A stretch of DNA of 64,000 nt from Streptomyces laurentii. GTDB taxonomy: Bacteria > Actinomycetota > Actinomycetes > Streptomycetales > Streptomycetaceae. A program made the position numbers and the translations under genes. Under the pieces are notes generated by a model, which worked only from the letters and a program-made list of their open reading frames with translations, was not told the origin of the DNA and searched no databases. Shown here in pieces: positions 56,847-64,000 of this stretch. The stretch spans positions 3,844,001-3,908,000 of the forward strand of contig AP017424.1 of the NCBI GenBank assembly GCA_002355495.1, in the 5' to 3' direction. Numbering within the stretch: position 1 is the stretch's first letter; each line of letters begins with the position of its first letter.

Positions 56847-58229
56847 ATGACCTCATCTTTCGAAGCTCTGTTGCCCAGCACCGAACGCGCCTTGCTGCAC
56901 CGTGTCGCCGTCGCCCAGGCCGAGGGGCGCGCGCCGTCCTTCGTCGGTGGCGTGGTGCGGGAGGGGAAGGCCGTCTGGTTCGGTGCGCGCAGTTGTGTGG
57001 ACGGGCACGCGCCCGATGCCGACACGCAGTTCCGGATCGGCTCGATCACGAAGGTGTTCACGGCGGTTCTGGTGATGCGGATGCGGGACGAAGGGCTCAT
57101 CGGGCTCGACGACCCGCTGGAGAAGCATCTGCCGGGCACCGGGGTGGGCGAGGTGACGATCGCCCAGCTCCTCGGTCACGGTGCCGGGTTGGCGGCGGAG
57201 ACGCCGTCGCCGTGGTGGGAGCGGACGCCGGGGATGCTCCGGCCGGAGCCGGCCGACGTCCTGGGGGAGCGGCCGGTGCTGCATCCCGCCGGACGGCTGC
57301 ACCACTACTCCAACCCCGGGTACACGCTGCTGGGTTCGCTCGTCGAGGCTGTCCGCGGAGTGTCGTGGGAGGAGGCGCTGCGCAGCGGGATCCTGGAGCC
57401 GCTGGGGCTCGGCCGGACGACACTCCAGCCGGTCGCCCCGCATGCCGGGGGCTGGGCGGTGCACCCGTGGGCCGACGTGATGATGCCCGAGCCGTCCCAG
57501 GACCTGGGGATCATGGCGCCGGCCGGTCAGCTGTGGTCGACGGTCGGGGACCTGGGCCGGTTCGCCGCGTTCCTGGCTGAGGGCGACGACCGGGTGCTGT
57601 GCCGGGCGTCGGTGGAGGAGATGCGGGTGCCGTCGGTGCCGCCGGCCGCCGGTGACGGGGAAGGGGGCTACGGCCTCGGGCTCCAGCTGCTCCGCAGGGA
57701 CGGGCGGACACTCATCGGTCACACGGGCTCGCTGCCGGGCTTCGTCGCCTGCCTCTGGGTGAGCGTCGAGGACGGACTGGCCGCCGTGACGCTCGCCAAT
57801 GCCACCTCCGGGCCGCTCACGACCGTCGTGGCCGCCGATCTCGTCCGCATCGTCGCGGAGGCCGAGCCGCGCATCCCGGAGCCCTGGCGGCCGCTTCCCG
57901 AGGCAGAGGTCGACGCGGAGCTGCTCGCGCTCACCGGCCCTTGGTACTGGGGGACGTCCGCGTACGGGTTGAAGGTGAACGCCGGCCGCGGGGTGACCCT
58001 GGAGCCGCTGCGGGGTGCCGGGCGGCGGGCGAGGTTCCGGCCGCTGCCCGAGGGCGGCTGGGTCGGACTCGACGGCTACTACCAGGGCGAGACGCTGCGC
58101 GTGGTGCGACGGCAGGACGGCTCGGTGAGCCATCTCGACCTGGGTTCCTTCGTCTTCACCCGGGAGCCGTACGAGGCGGGGGACGCCGTGCCCGGCGGCG
58201 TGGACGAGGCGGGCTGGCGCGGTCTCTGA
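56847..58229 (+). CDS. Serine hydrolase of the beta-lactamase/DD-peptidase family
   Basis: 460 residues without obvious signal peptide, so probably cytoplasmic. Active-site Ser-x-x-Lys is SITK in FRIGSITKVFTAV; Tyr-x-Asn is YSN in HHYSNPGYTLLGSLVEAV, and the KTG-like motif is HTG in LIGHTGSLPGF. The C-terminal 110 residues form an extra beta domain (LALTGPWYWGTSAYGLKV) seen in esterase-type members (class C-like, DUF3471-type). Substrate unknown. ATG 56847 has GAAG at 7 nt. Confidence 0.9.
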   Translation: MTSSFEALLPSTERALLHRVAVAQAEGRAPSFVGGVVREGKAVWFGARSCVDGHAPDADTQFRIGSITKVFTAVLVMRMRDEGLIGLDDPLEKHLPGTGVGEVTIAQLLGHGAGLAAETPSPWWERTPGMLRPEPADVLGERPVLHPAGRLHHYSNPGYTLLGSLVEAVRGVSWEEALRSGILEPLGLGRTTLQPVAPHAGGWAVHPWADVMMPEPSQDLGIMAPAGQLWSTVGDLGRFAAFLAEGDDRVLCRASVEEMRVPSVPPAAGDGEGGYGLGLQLLRRDGRTLIGHTGSLPGFVACLWVSVEDGLAAVTLANATSGPLTTVVAADLVRIVAEAEPRIPEPWRPLPEAEVDAELLALTGPWYWGTSAYGLKVNAGRGVTLEPLRGAGRRARFRPLPEGGWVGLDGYYQGETLRVVRRQDGSVSHLDLGSFVFTREPYEAGDAVPGGVDEAGWRGL

Positions 58230-58264
58230 CCGGTCGGCCAGGCCCGGCCCGGATTGGACCGGCC

Positions 58265-58304
58265 GGTGGGGTGCGGTGTTTCACGTGAAACACCGCACCC
58301 CACC
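58265..58304. terminator. parS site 9 within a 40-bp perfect palindrome
   Basis: GTTTCACGTGAAAC (58278-58291) is the centre of a loopless 40-bp palindrome (58265-58304) with arms GGTGGGGTGCGGT and ACCGCACCCCACC. It is between the ends of two convergent genes (58229 and 58307), exactly where a bidirectional terminator is expected. Confidence 0.85.
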
Positions 58305-58306
58305 GC

Positions 58307-58759
58307 TCACAGGTTCAGCTTGAACCCGAGGTGCGAGGGCTCGAAGCCGAGCCGCTCGTAGAACCGGTGGGCGTCGGTGCGGGTGACATCGGAGGTCAGC
58401 TGCACCAGTCCGCAGCCCTGCGCGCGGGAGGTCTCCACGGCCCACTCGATGAGCTGCGTGCCGAGACCGCTGCCGCGTTCGTCGGCGTGGACGCGGACGC
58501 CCTCGATGACCGAGCGGGTCATGCCCCGGCGGGACAGTCCGGGGATGATCGTGAGCTGAAGGGTGCCGACGATCCGGTCCGCGCGCACGGCCACGACCAC
58601 ATGCTGGTGCGGATCGCCGTCGAGCCGGTCGAAGGCGTCCGTGTACGGGGTGAGGTCGTCCGGAGACTCGCGCAGCGCGCCCAGCGGATCGTCGGCGAGC
58701 ATGGCCACGATGGCGGGGAGGTCGGCGTGGACGGCGGGCCGGATCGCGAGATCGCTCAT
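58307..58759 (-). CDS. GNAT-family acetyltransferase
   Basis: 150 residues, ATG 58759 with AAGGAC. The fold is complete: LAIRPAVHADLPAIVAML, acetyl-CoA motif RVHADERGSGLGTQLIEWAVE, and end motif DAHRFYERLGFEPSHLGFKL. The substrate is not evident. It lies 77 bases downstream of another GNAT gene of the same direction. Confidence 0.93.
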   Translation of the reverse strand: MSDLAIRPAVHADLPAIVAMLADDPLGALRESPDDLTPYTDAFDRLDGDPHQHVVVAVRADRIVGTLQLTIIPGLSRRGMTRSVIEGVRVHADERGSGLGTQLIEWAVETSRAQGCGLVQLTSDVTRTDAHRFYERLGFEPSHLGFKLNL

Positions 58760-58836
58760 GCGGGGATGTCCTTCCGGTACGGGACAGCGGCCGGAGCGGT
58801 CCCGGCCTCTTCGTGGAGCCTGTTCATCGGCGGCGG

Positions 58837-59724
58837 CTATCCCGCCGCGACGGTCAGCGGCGCGAAGCGACGGCGGTCGTCGCCCGGCAGACCGGGCAGT
58901 GAGCGGACCATGAGGGAGGTGCGGGCGATCCGGTCCACTCCGTTCGCCTTCAGCCAGGTGATCAAGGCACTGTGCCGTCCGGAGTCGATGTCCGTACGCA
59001 GCGGCCGGTCGGTGGCGGCGGCCAGCGAGGCCACCAGGGCCTGGGCCGTCTCCGGGTCGTGGGCGATCAGGGGGCCGAGGACATGGGTGTCCATGTTGGG
59101 CCAGAGAGCGCCGAAGCCGGTGAGCCGGCCTTCGCGCTCGGCGACCCGCAGATGGTCGGCGAAGGCGGGCAGCCGGGTGAGGACATGTGTGCGGTCGGCG
59201 CCGAAGATCTCGTCGTCGAGGCGGAGAATGGCCGGCAGGTCCTCCGCGGTGGCGGGCCGGACCGACGTCCCGGGCCGCGGCTCGGCCGCCGGCTCCGCGA
59301 AGGTGAAGGTGCCCCGGAGCATCTCCGCTTCCGCGATCTCGGTGAACCCGAGTTCCTCGTAGAGCGGGCGGCCGTTGGAGGTGGCGTACAGCGTCAGCGG
59401 GGTATCGCCGGCCTCGGTCAGGACGTGCCCCATCAGTCGGCGTCCGATGCCCCGGCGGGCGTAGCGTTCGGCGACGAGGACCATGCCGATCGCGGCGAGC
59501 CCGGGTCCGTACGAGGTGACCACGCAGGCGGTGGCCAGCCCCTGGCCGTCGGGGGCGTCGATGCCGTATCCCGTGCCCGCGGCGAGCAGCAGGCCCCACT
59601 TGTACTCCTCCCGGTGCCAGCCCCGGTCCTCGGAGAGATCGGCGCACGCGAGAAGGTCGTTCGAGGTCAGGTGCCGGATCGGAAGCTGGGCAAGCGAGTT
59701 TTCTGAGAGCGGCATGACGATCAT
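58837..59724 (-). CDS. Tandem GNAT acetyltransferase
   Basis: 295 residues with two GNAT-like halves. The first has ERYARRGIGRRLMGHVL (acetyl-CoA loop) and RPLYEELGFTEIAE; the second starts at SVRPATAEDLPAILRLD and includes GPLIAHDPETAQALVASL. ATG 59724 overlaps the stop codon of the membrane-protein gene (ATGA), so translation is coupled, which decides the start over ATG 59715. Similar to the Acetyltransf_18 two-domain group. Substrate unknown. Confidence 0.88.
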   Translation of the reverse strand: MIVMPLSENSLAQLPIRHLTSNDLLACADLSEDRGWHREEYKWGLLLAAGTGYGIDAPDGQGLATACVVTSYGPGLAAIGMVLVAERYARRGIGRRLMGHVLTEAGDTPLTLYATSNGRPLYEELGFTEIAEAEMLRGTFTFAEPAAEPRPGTSVRPATAEDLPAILRLDDEIFGADRTHVLTRLPAFADHLRVAEREGRLTGFGALWPNMDTHVLGPLIAHDPETAQALVASLAAATDRPLRTDIDSGRHSALITWLKANGVDRIARTSLMVRSLPGLPGDDRRRFAPLTVAAG

Positions 59725-60305
59725 GCTGGGTGACGTGGCGACGGCGTGTCCACCGGTTTGCGGGAGCCCGTCAGGATCGGGGTGGGCCGTGTCGAGGCCG
59801 GGGCGGAGCGTGCCGGGGCCGCCGCGCGGAGCCGTCGGCCGCGCCGGGTCGGCCCCCAGGGCTTGAGCACCGAGAGCGCGGTCATGAAGAGGTAGGCGAT
59901 CGTCGAGATGACCGGTGCCGCGATCAGCGCGGCGTCCGGCACTCCGGCCTCCGCCACCTGGGCGATCTCCGGACGGAGGGCGAAGATCGTGGCCATGGCG
60001 GTGGCCGTGGTGAGCCAGAACTTGGTCCAGACCCAGCGGTGCCGGGCCAGTCCCCAGGGGGTGCCCAGGGAGAGCATCAGGCCGCTGCCCAGGGTCATCA
60101 GGGCGACCGGGGGCAGCAGCCAGTCCGAGAACACGCGCATCGCCCGGTACGCGGCCCGCGTCAGGGAGAGGTCCTGGGTCGTGTACGCGGTGATGCCGAG
60201 GGTCAGCAGGCCCAGGCTGAGACCGAGCCAGGACACGGAGACGGCCACATGGACGACGAGGAGGGCCCGTCGTGCGGGCCGGCGGAGATGTTTCACGTGA
60301 AACAC
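59721..60305 (-). CDS. DUF2269-like membrane protein whose start codon overlaps parS
   Basis: 194 residues from GTG 60305; GTG 60296, inside the parS site, is an alternative. Four membrane helices (VVHVAVSVSWLGLSLGLLTLG, WLLPPVALMTLGSGLMLSLG, WTKFWLTTATAMATIFAL, ALIAAPVISTIAYLFMTALSV) with H in the first helix and W-K-F-W in the third, like DUF2269 proteins. A basic, Pro-rich tail follows. The coding start M/V-F-H-V-K-H is the parS sequence itself. Confidence 0.75.
   Translation of the reverse strand: MFHVKHLRRPARRALLVVHVAVSVSWLGLSLGLLTLGITAYTTQDLSLTRAAYRAMRVFSDWLLPPVALMTLGSGLMLSLGTPWGLARHRWVWTKFWLTTATAMATIFALRPEIAQVAEAGVPDAALIAAPVISTIAYLFMTALSVLKPWGPTRRGRRLRAAAPARSAPASTRPTPILTGSRKPVDTPSPRHPA
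60290..60303. other. parS site 10
   Basis: Perfect GTTTCACGTGAAAC covering the first codons of the DUF2269-like gene. ParB bound there could block its transcription or initiation. Confidence 0.95.
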
Positions 60306-60373
60306 GGTGGCGAACGAGCCACCTTCTCCGCGTCTGTTCCAGGGAGTAAGCGGCCGTACTAGCCTCGGCGTAC

Positions 60374-61057
60374 ATGGCGGATACGACAGCTCCTCGTGGC
60401 GGGCGCAGGCTGCACCTCTTCGACCTCGACGGCACGTTGATCCGTGGCTCGGCGGCCGCGGTCGAGATCTCCCGACAGCTCGGACTGAGCGCGGAGATCG
60501 AACGGCTCGAGCAGGACTTCCTGGCCCGCGGGCTCGCCTCCGACGAGTTCGCCGTACAAGCCCGGGAGCTGTGGGCCGAACTCACCCCGGAACAGGTGGC
60601 GGCCGCCTTCGACGGGGCTCCGTGGCTGTCCGGTATCCGGGAGGTGTGGGCGGACATCCGTGCCAGGGGCGACCATTGCGCGGTCATCTCGCTCTCGCCC
60701 GACTTCTTCGTCCAGCGGCTGCTGGAGTGGGGCGTGGAGGCGGCCGAGGGCTCGCGCTGGCCCAGCGTCCCGTTCACCCGGCCGATCCACCGGCCCGGTG
60801 TCCTCGACGCCTCCTCGAAGGTGCGGATCGCCGGCGAGCTCTGCGGGCGGTTCGGGGTCCGGCCGGCCGACTGCGTGGCGTACGGGGACTCGATGTCGGA
60901 CGCGGCGCTCTTCGCCACGGTCCCGGAGACCGTGGCCGTGAACGCCGACCACCACCTCGTGGACCTGGCGACCCACCACTACGCCGGAGCGGATCTGCGC
61001 GAGGCGTACGCGCTGGTCCAGCGGGGCGCGGCGGGGACGCCCGGCACCCGGGGCTGA
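60374..61057 (+). CDS. HAD-superfamily phosphatase (SerB-like)
   Basis: 227 residues. Motif I DLDGTLIRG with nucleophile Asp (LFDLDGTL), motif II Ser in VISLSPDFF, motif III Lys in ASSKVRIAGEL, and motif IV YGDSMSDAALF are all there, in the SerB/PSP-like C1-cap arrangement. The substrate is unknown. TAGCCT ends 8 nt before ATG 60374 and no Shine-Dalgarno is seen. The stop codon lies in the loop of the terminator hairpin. Confidence 0.93.
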   Translation: MADTTAPRGGRRLHLFDLDGTLIRGSAAAVEISRQLGLSAEIERLEQDFLARGLASDEFAVQARELWAELTPEQVAAAFDGAPWLSGIREVWADIRARGDHCAVISLSPDFFVQRLLEWGVEAAEGSRWPSVPFTRPIHRPGVLDASSKVRIAGELCGRFGVRPADCVAYGDSMSDAALFATVPETVAVNADHHLVDLATHHYAGADLREAYALVQRGAAGTPGTRG

Positions 61058-61073
61058 CCGGGTGCCGGGCGTC
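61036..61073. terminator. Terminator that encloses the HAD stop codon
   Basis: GACGCCCGGCACCCGG (61036-61051) and CCGGGTGCCGGGCGTC (61058-61073) form a perfect 16-bp stem; the six-base loop GGCTGA holds the TGA of the HAD gene. It lies before the convergent NUDIX gene. Confidence 0.8.
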
Positions 61074-61100
61074 CGAGGGCGCGCTGCCGGGCGGGCGGAG

Positions 61101-61580
61101 TCAGCCCAGGTCGGGGGCGTGCATCGCGCGGACGCCCTCGATGTTGCCGTCGAGGTAGTGGCGCAGCGAGAGCGGGACGAGATGGACGGCGGCGATCCCG
61201 ACCCGGCTGAACGGGACCCGGACGATCTCGTACTCGCCCAGCGGCTCGTCGATCTCGGGTCCGTGCCGTTGCCCGGGGTCCATGGATTCGAGACGGCAGA
61301 CGAAGAAGTGCTGCACCTTCACCCCGGAGACGCCGCCGTCGACGATGTGCTCGACGGTGTCGACGAAACAGGGCACCACATCGGTGATCTTGGCGCCGAG
61401 TTCCTCGTGTACTTCGCGGTGCAGGGCTTCGACGACCGTCGGGTCGGACGGTTCGACCCCGCCTCCTGGTGTCACCCAGTAGGGATCGACGCCCGGCTTG
61501 GTGCGCTTGATGAGGATCAGGTCGTCCCCGTCGAGCAGGATGGCGCGTGCGGTGCGCTTGACCACTGGTCGTTCGGTCAT
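61101..61580 (-). CDS. NUDIX hydrolase
   Basis: 159 residues, ATG 61580. NUDIX box: GGGVEPSDPTVVEALHREVHEELG, matching G-x5-E-like spacing with one shift and REVHEELG for the metal site. N-terminal RTARAILLDGDDLILIKRTKPG is typical for NUDIX hydrolases that clean nucleoside diphosphate derivatives. Directly behind the LysR gene (35 bases). Confidence 0.92.
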   Translation of the reverse strand: MTERPVVKRTARAILLDGDDLILIKRTKPGVDPYWVTPGGGVEPSDPTVVEALHREVHEELGAKITDVVPCFVDTVEHIVDGGVSGVKVQHFFVCRLESMDPGQRHGPEIDEPLGEYEIVRVPFSRVGIAAVHLVPLSLRHYLDGNIEGVRAMHAPDLG

Positions 61581-61615
61581 GGGAAGAAAATGGCCCGTCC
61601 CCGGTGTCCTGAAAC

Positions 61616-62512
61616 TCACCAGGCCTCTGCGGCTCGCAGCAGCCGCGCGTGGGCGCGGGCGAGATGCGGCAGGGCGAGGGTGCCGGTGCGGACGACGAGG
61701 AAGTAGGTACGCAGCGGGGGTACGGGAGGGTCGAGCAGGGCCACCAGCCGTCCTCGTGCCAGGTCGGGCTCGCACAGATAGCGCGGCAGGACGGCGATTC
61801 CGGCCCCGGCGGCCGCGGACTCCAGGACCGCGCGCAGGTCCGGGGCGATCACGGTGGCGGTGCCGGCCGGCTTGGTCTCGAAGACGGCCGCCCAGTAGCG
61901 GCTGACGAACGGCAGCGACTCGTGCACCTCGACCACGGGTAACCGCTCCAGCGCGGTGGCCCGCTCGCGTAACGGCTTCTCGGGGGCGAGCAGTCCGGCC
62001 CAGCGCGGGGCGGCGACCAGGACGTGCTCCTCGTCGCAGAGCGGGGTGGCGGTGAACAGCGCGCCGCGGGGCAGGGCGGTGGCCACGGCCAGGTCGTGGT
62101 GGCCCGCGGCGAGCCCGTCGAGGATCTCCTCCGCGTTGCCGAGCAGCGTGAAGCGGACGGCGAGCCCCTGGGTGACCAGCGGGGTGAGCGCGGGCAGCAC
62201 CCGGGCCGAGGTGAACTCGGGCGGTCCGGCGGCATGCAGCGTACGGACGCCGTTCTGCTCGTCCAGGCCGGTCTCGGCGATCTCGACGAGCGCGTCCAGA
62301 TGCGGTGCGGCGCGGTGCGCGAGTTCGTCGCCGATGGTGGTCGGGGTGACTCCGCGGGCCTGCCGGAGGAAGAGCGGACGCCCCAGCTGGCGCTCCAGGG
62401 TGCGGATCTGGCTGGTGACGGCCGGCTGGGAGAGGCCGAGCAGGGCGGCGGCGCGGGTGAAGGATCCGGCCCGGTGCACCATGACGAAGGTGCGCAGCAG
62501 GGTCAGATCCAT
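61616..62512 (-). CDS. LysR-family regulator with two TTA codons
   Basis: 298 residues, ATG 62512. The HTH is LRTFVMVHRAGSFTRAAALLGLSQPAVTSQIRTLE at residues 6-40; the effector domain follows from about 90. Leu181 (61970-61972) and Leu191 (61940-61942) are TTA codons, so expression may depend on bldA. A CTAT-n10-ATAG LysR-type site lies 54 bases upstream. It reads toward the NUDIX gene. Target genes and effector are unknown. Confidence 0.94.
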   Translation of the reverse strand: MDLTLLRTFVMVHRAGSFTRAAALLGLSQPAVTSQIRTLERQLGRPLFLRQARGVTPTTIGDELAHRAAPHLDALVEIAETGLDEQNGVRTLHAAGPPEFTSARVLPALTPLVTQGLAVRFTLLGNAEEILDGLAAGHHDLAVATALPRGALFTATPLCDEEHVLVAAPRWAGLLAPEKPLRERATALERLPVVEVHESLPFVSRYWAAVFETKPAGTATVIAPDLRAVLESAAAGAGIAVLPRYLCEPDLARGRLVALLDPPVPPLRTYFLVVRTGTLALPHLARAHARLLRAAEAW

Positions 62513-62565
62513 GCCGGTCCCCTTCCGGCCTCGCGGCCGATCGACTCGCCCCCGGAACCGTCCAA

Positions 62566-62583
62566 CTATAAATAAGTCGATAG
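62566..62583. promoter_or_regulatory. Possible LysR-type operator
   Basis: CTAT (62566-62569), ten bases, ATAG (62580-62583), which contains the T-n11-A core. The A/T-rich surrounding (TATAAATAAG) stands out against the local composition. Autoregulation is a plausible inference. Confidence 0.4.
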
Positions 62584-62670
62584 GCCGCTGTCGCTACCGT
62601 GATTGGACACTGACACTCAGTCAACTAGCCTTGTTCGAGCGGTTGTCCCCAAGGGACCCGCAGGGGGAAC

Positions 62671-62713
62671 AGGGGCGTTCCGAGCCACGAGGGGGGAGGC
62701 TCGGAACGCCCCT
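62671..62713 (-). terminator. Terminator behind the phage-holin-family gene
   Basis: AGGGGCGTTCCGAGCC (62671-62686) pairs over 16 bp with GGCTCGGAACGCCCCT (62698-62713), loop 11. It follows the stop codon (62734) of the minus-strand gene by 21 bases. Confidence 0.85.
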
Positions 62714-62733
62714 TCCGGGTTGTTCCGGCGCCT

Positions 62734-63111
62734 TCAGTCGCCGTCGGGCAGGACGACGTTCAGCGCCCAGGAGACGACGGAGATGATCAGGCCGCCGAGC
62801 ACCGCGGTCCAGAAGCCCTCGACGTGGAAGCTGAGGTCGAGCACCCCGGCCAGCCAGGACGTCAGCAGCAGCATGAGCGCGTTGACGATCAGGGTGATCA
62901 GGCCGAGGGTGAGAATGAAGAGCGGAATGGTGAGGAGCTGGACGACCGGCTTCACCAGGAAGTTCACCAGCCCGAAGACAAGGGCGACCAGGATCAGGGT
63001 CCACGCCTTCTTGCCGGTGCTGTCGCCGGTCAGTGTGATGTCCTGGAGCAGCCAGATGGCGACTCCCAGAGCACCCGCGTTGGCGAGCGTCTTGACGACG
63101 AAATTCTTCAT
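62734..63111 (-). CDS. Phage holin family protein (YvlD-like membrane protein)
   Basis: 125 residues, ATG 63111, four membrane helices. LVFGLVNFLVKPVVQLLTIPLFILTLGLITLIVNALMLLLTSWL is the YvlD/DUF360 core. In spite of the family name there is no phage context; the Bacillus relatives belong to envelope-stress genes. No catalytic residues. Divergent from the cupin gene with a spacer of 51 bases. Confidence 0.9.
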   Translation of the reverse strand: MKNFVVKTLANAGALGVAIWLLQDITLTGDSTGKKAWTLILVALVFGLVNFLVKPVVQLLTIPLFILTLGLITLIVNALMLLLTSWLAGVLDLSFHVEGFWTAVLGGLIISVVSWALNVVLPDGD

Positions 63112-63162
63112 GTGTCAGATCGTGACAGACAGGATCTGGTCAAAAACAGGGGCGGACGAGCA

Positions 63163-63480
63163 ATGAAGGTATTCCGGCTGGACGAGCTGGAGGCGGAGCG
63201 GGCGGCCAACGAAGGTGCCTATCTCCAGTTCCTGCGGGAGCGGAACATGTCCCTCGGTCTGTACGCGCTCGACGCGGGCAGTCCGGACCCGCAGCAGCCG
63301 CACGGGCAGGACGAGGTGTACTTCGTGGCGAGCGGCCGGGCCTCGATCACGGTCGGGGACGAGACGACGCAGGTCGCGCGGGGCAGTGTGGTGTACGTGC
63401 CGGCCGGGGTGCCGCACCGCTTCCACCACATCACCGAGGATCTGCGGGTCCTGGTGGTGTTCTCCCCGCCGGAGGCGTGA
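63163..63480 (+). CDS. Cupin domain protein
   Basis: 105 residues, ATG 63163 with GGACGAG upstream. Cupin motif 1 reads PHGQDEVYFVASGRASITVGD with His and Glu as metal ligands; motif 2 is RGSVVYVPAGVPHRFHHI with the last His. A single small cupin barrel of this type may be an enzyme or a sensor; no substrate can be deduced. Confidence 0.92.
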   Translation: MKVFRLDELEAERAANEGAYLQFLRERNMSLGLYALDAGSPDPQQPHGQDEVYFVASGRASITVGDETTQVARGSVVYVPAGVPHRFHHITEDLRVLVVFSPPEA

Positions 63481-63714
63481 CCGGCCTGGTCAGCGGGTGT
63501 TCTCAGGGATCGCACCCCGATGCGGCGGCCGCTTCGGCGGGACACCCCCTAGGGGGCGGATCAGGGAAGAGCGGGGGCCGGACGGCCTCCGCTCGGGCGG
63601 TGGGCGGCCCTAGCATCGAAGGTGTCCGGCGCGGTGGGTGCCGGCGGGCCGGCGGACCGAGGTGAAGGCCTCGGCTCCGGACCTTCAGGACTCTTCCGAG
63701 ATGAGGTAAGCGCT

Positions 63715-63933
63715 ATGGCGGTGAAGGAGATTCTCGCGGGGATGCCGTGGTGGGTGAAGTGGGTCGCCATACCCGTCATCGCCCTGGCCGTGTTCGGCGG
63801 CCTGATCACTTCCGTCCTGAGCTTCGTGGTCGGGCTGGTGTTCAAGGTGCTGCTCTTCGTGGCCCTCGTCGGCGGTCTGATCTTCGTCGTCCGCAAGGTC
63901 ACGTCCAAGGGCGGCTCGCGCGGCGACTGGTGA
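63715..63933 (+). CDS. DUF5326 family small membrane protein
   Basis: 72 residues, ATG 63715 with GAGG at 10 nt. KEILAGMPWWVKWVAIPVIALAVFGGLITSVLSF is followed by a second helix (LVFKVLLFVALVGGLIFVVRKVTS), the two-helix pattern of DUF5326, found only in Streptomyces and close relatives. Function unknown. The last 67 bases of the window behind it hold no visible gene. Confidence 0.9.
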   Translation: MAVKEILAGMPWWVKWVAIPVIALAVFGGLITSVLSFVVGLVFKVLLFVALVGGLIFVVRKVTSKGGSRGDW

Positions 63934-64000
63934 CGGAGGCGGACCCGGCCCGATCCGCCGGACATCCGTAGCACGGGTGACCCGTCGGTCCGGGGTCTCC

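Noticed and set aside
62734..63111. Prophage remnant because of a 'phage holin family' protein
   Set aside because: No other phage gene nearby; the family is a chromosomal membrane-protein group.

Overview
The window is chromosomal DNA of a Streptomyces (or very close actinobacterium). It is very GC-rich, GTG starts are frequent, TTA leucine codons are almost absent, and the gene order is the textbook Streptomyces origin region: DUF3566-gyrA-gyrB-DUF721-recF-gnd-dnaN-oriC-dnaA-rpmH-rnpA-yidD-yidC-jag-rsmG-parA-parB. No insertion sequence, prophage, integrase or CRISPR array is visible. Most of the window is core genome. The least conserved-looking part is about 53.3-60.3 kb, between dnaB and the HAD phosphatase gene.

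Layout. 1-5 kb: a penicillin-binding-protein-like gene running off the left edge, tRNA-Ala, an HTH protein, a Ser/Thr kinase, a secreted anchored protein and a DLW-39 micro-protein. 5-18 kb: tRNA-Ile and the leftward replication cluster DUF3566, gyrA, gyrB, DUF721, recF, gnd, dnaN, then oriC (about 15.35-15.92 kb, some twenty DnaA-box-like 9-mers) and dnaA. 18-24.5 kb: the rightward cluster rpmH, rnpA, yidD, yidC, jag, rsmG, parA, parB. 24.6-36.9 kb: a GNAT gene, then the leftward block DUF6049-murJ-pseudokinase-sigM-anti-sigma-trxB-trxA, with the divergent CCA-adding enzyme gene. 37-40 kb: MFS exporter, inositol-phosphate synthase and PadR. 40.6-47.8 kb: cell-wall genes (class A PBP, membrane mannosyltransferase-like protein, alanine-racemase-like protein, FemX). 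48-53.2 kb: rpsF-ssb-rpsR-rplI, a MATE exporter and dnaB. 53.3-64 kb: small enzymes, acetyltransferases, a regulator and small membrane proteins.

How it works together. DnaA and its boxes set initiation, and DnaN, DnaB, Ssb, RecF and gyrase serve the fork. ParA and ParB segregate the origin by means of ten perfect 14-bp parS sites scattered from 22.1 to 60.3 kb. RpmH, RnpA, YidD, YidC and Jag couple ribosome and RNase P synthesis to membrane insertion. MurJ, the pseudokinase, FemX, the class A PBP and the alanine-racemase-like protein form a peptidoglycan group. TrxAB has an exact SigR-type promoter.

The most unusual observations are: three parS sites that form the centre of 30-40-bp perfect palindromes at gene 3' ends, so they probably double as transcription terminators; a cluster of consensus DnaA boxes in front of dnaB, 35 kb from oriC; TTA (bldA-type) codons in four genes, including the acetyltransferase gene next to parB and two in one LysR gene; a PadR operator overlapping its own promoter; an 11-bp direct repeat, exactly 30 bp apart, covering both divergent -35 regions in front of rpsF; a dienelactone-hydrolase-like protein without its nucleophile; and a broken ArsR-type regulator remnant. 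I did not find a clearly new multi-gene defence or biosynthetic system.
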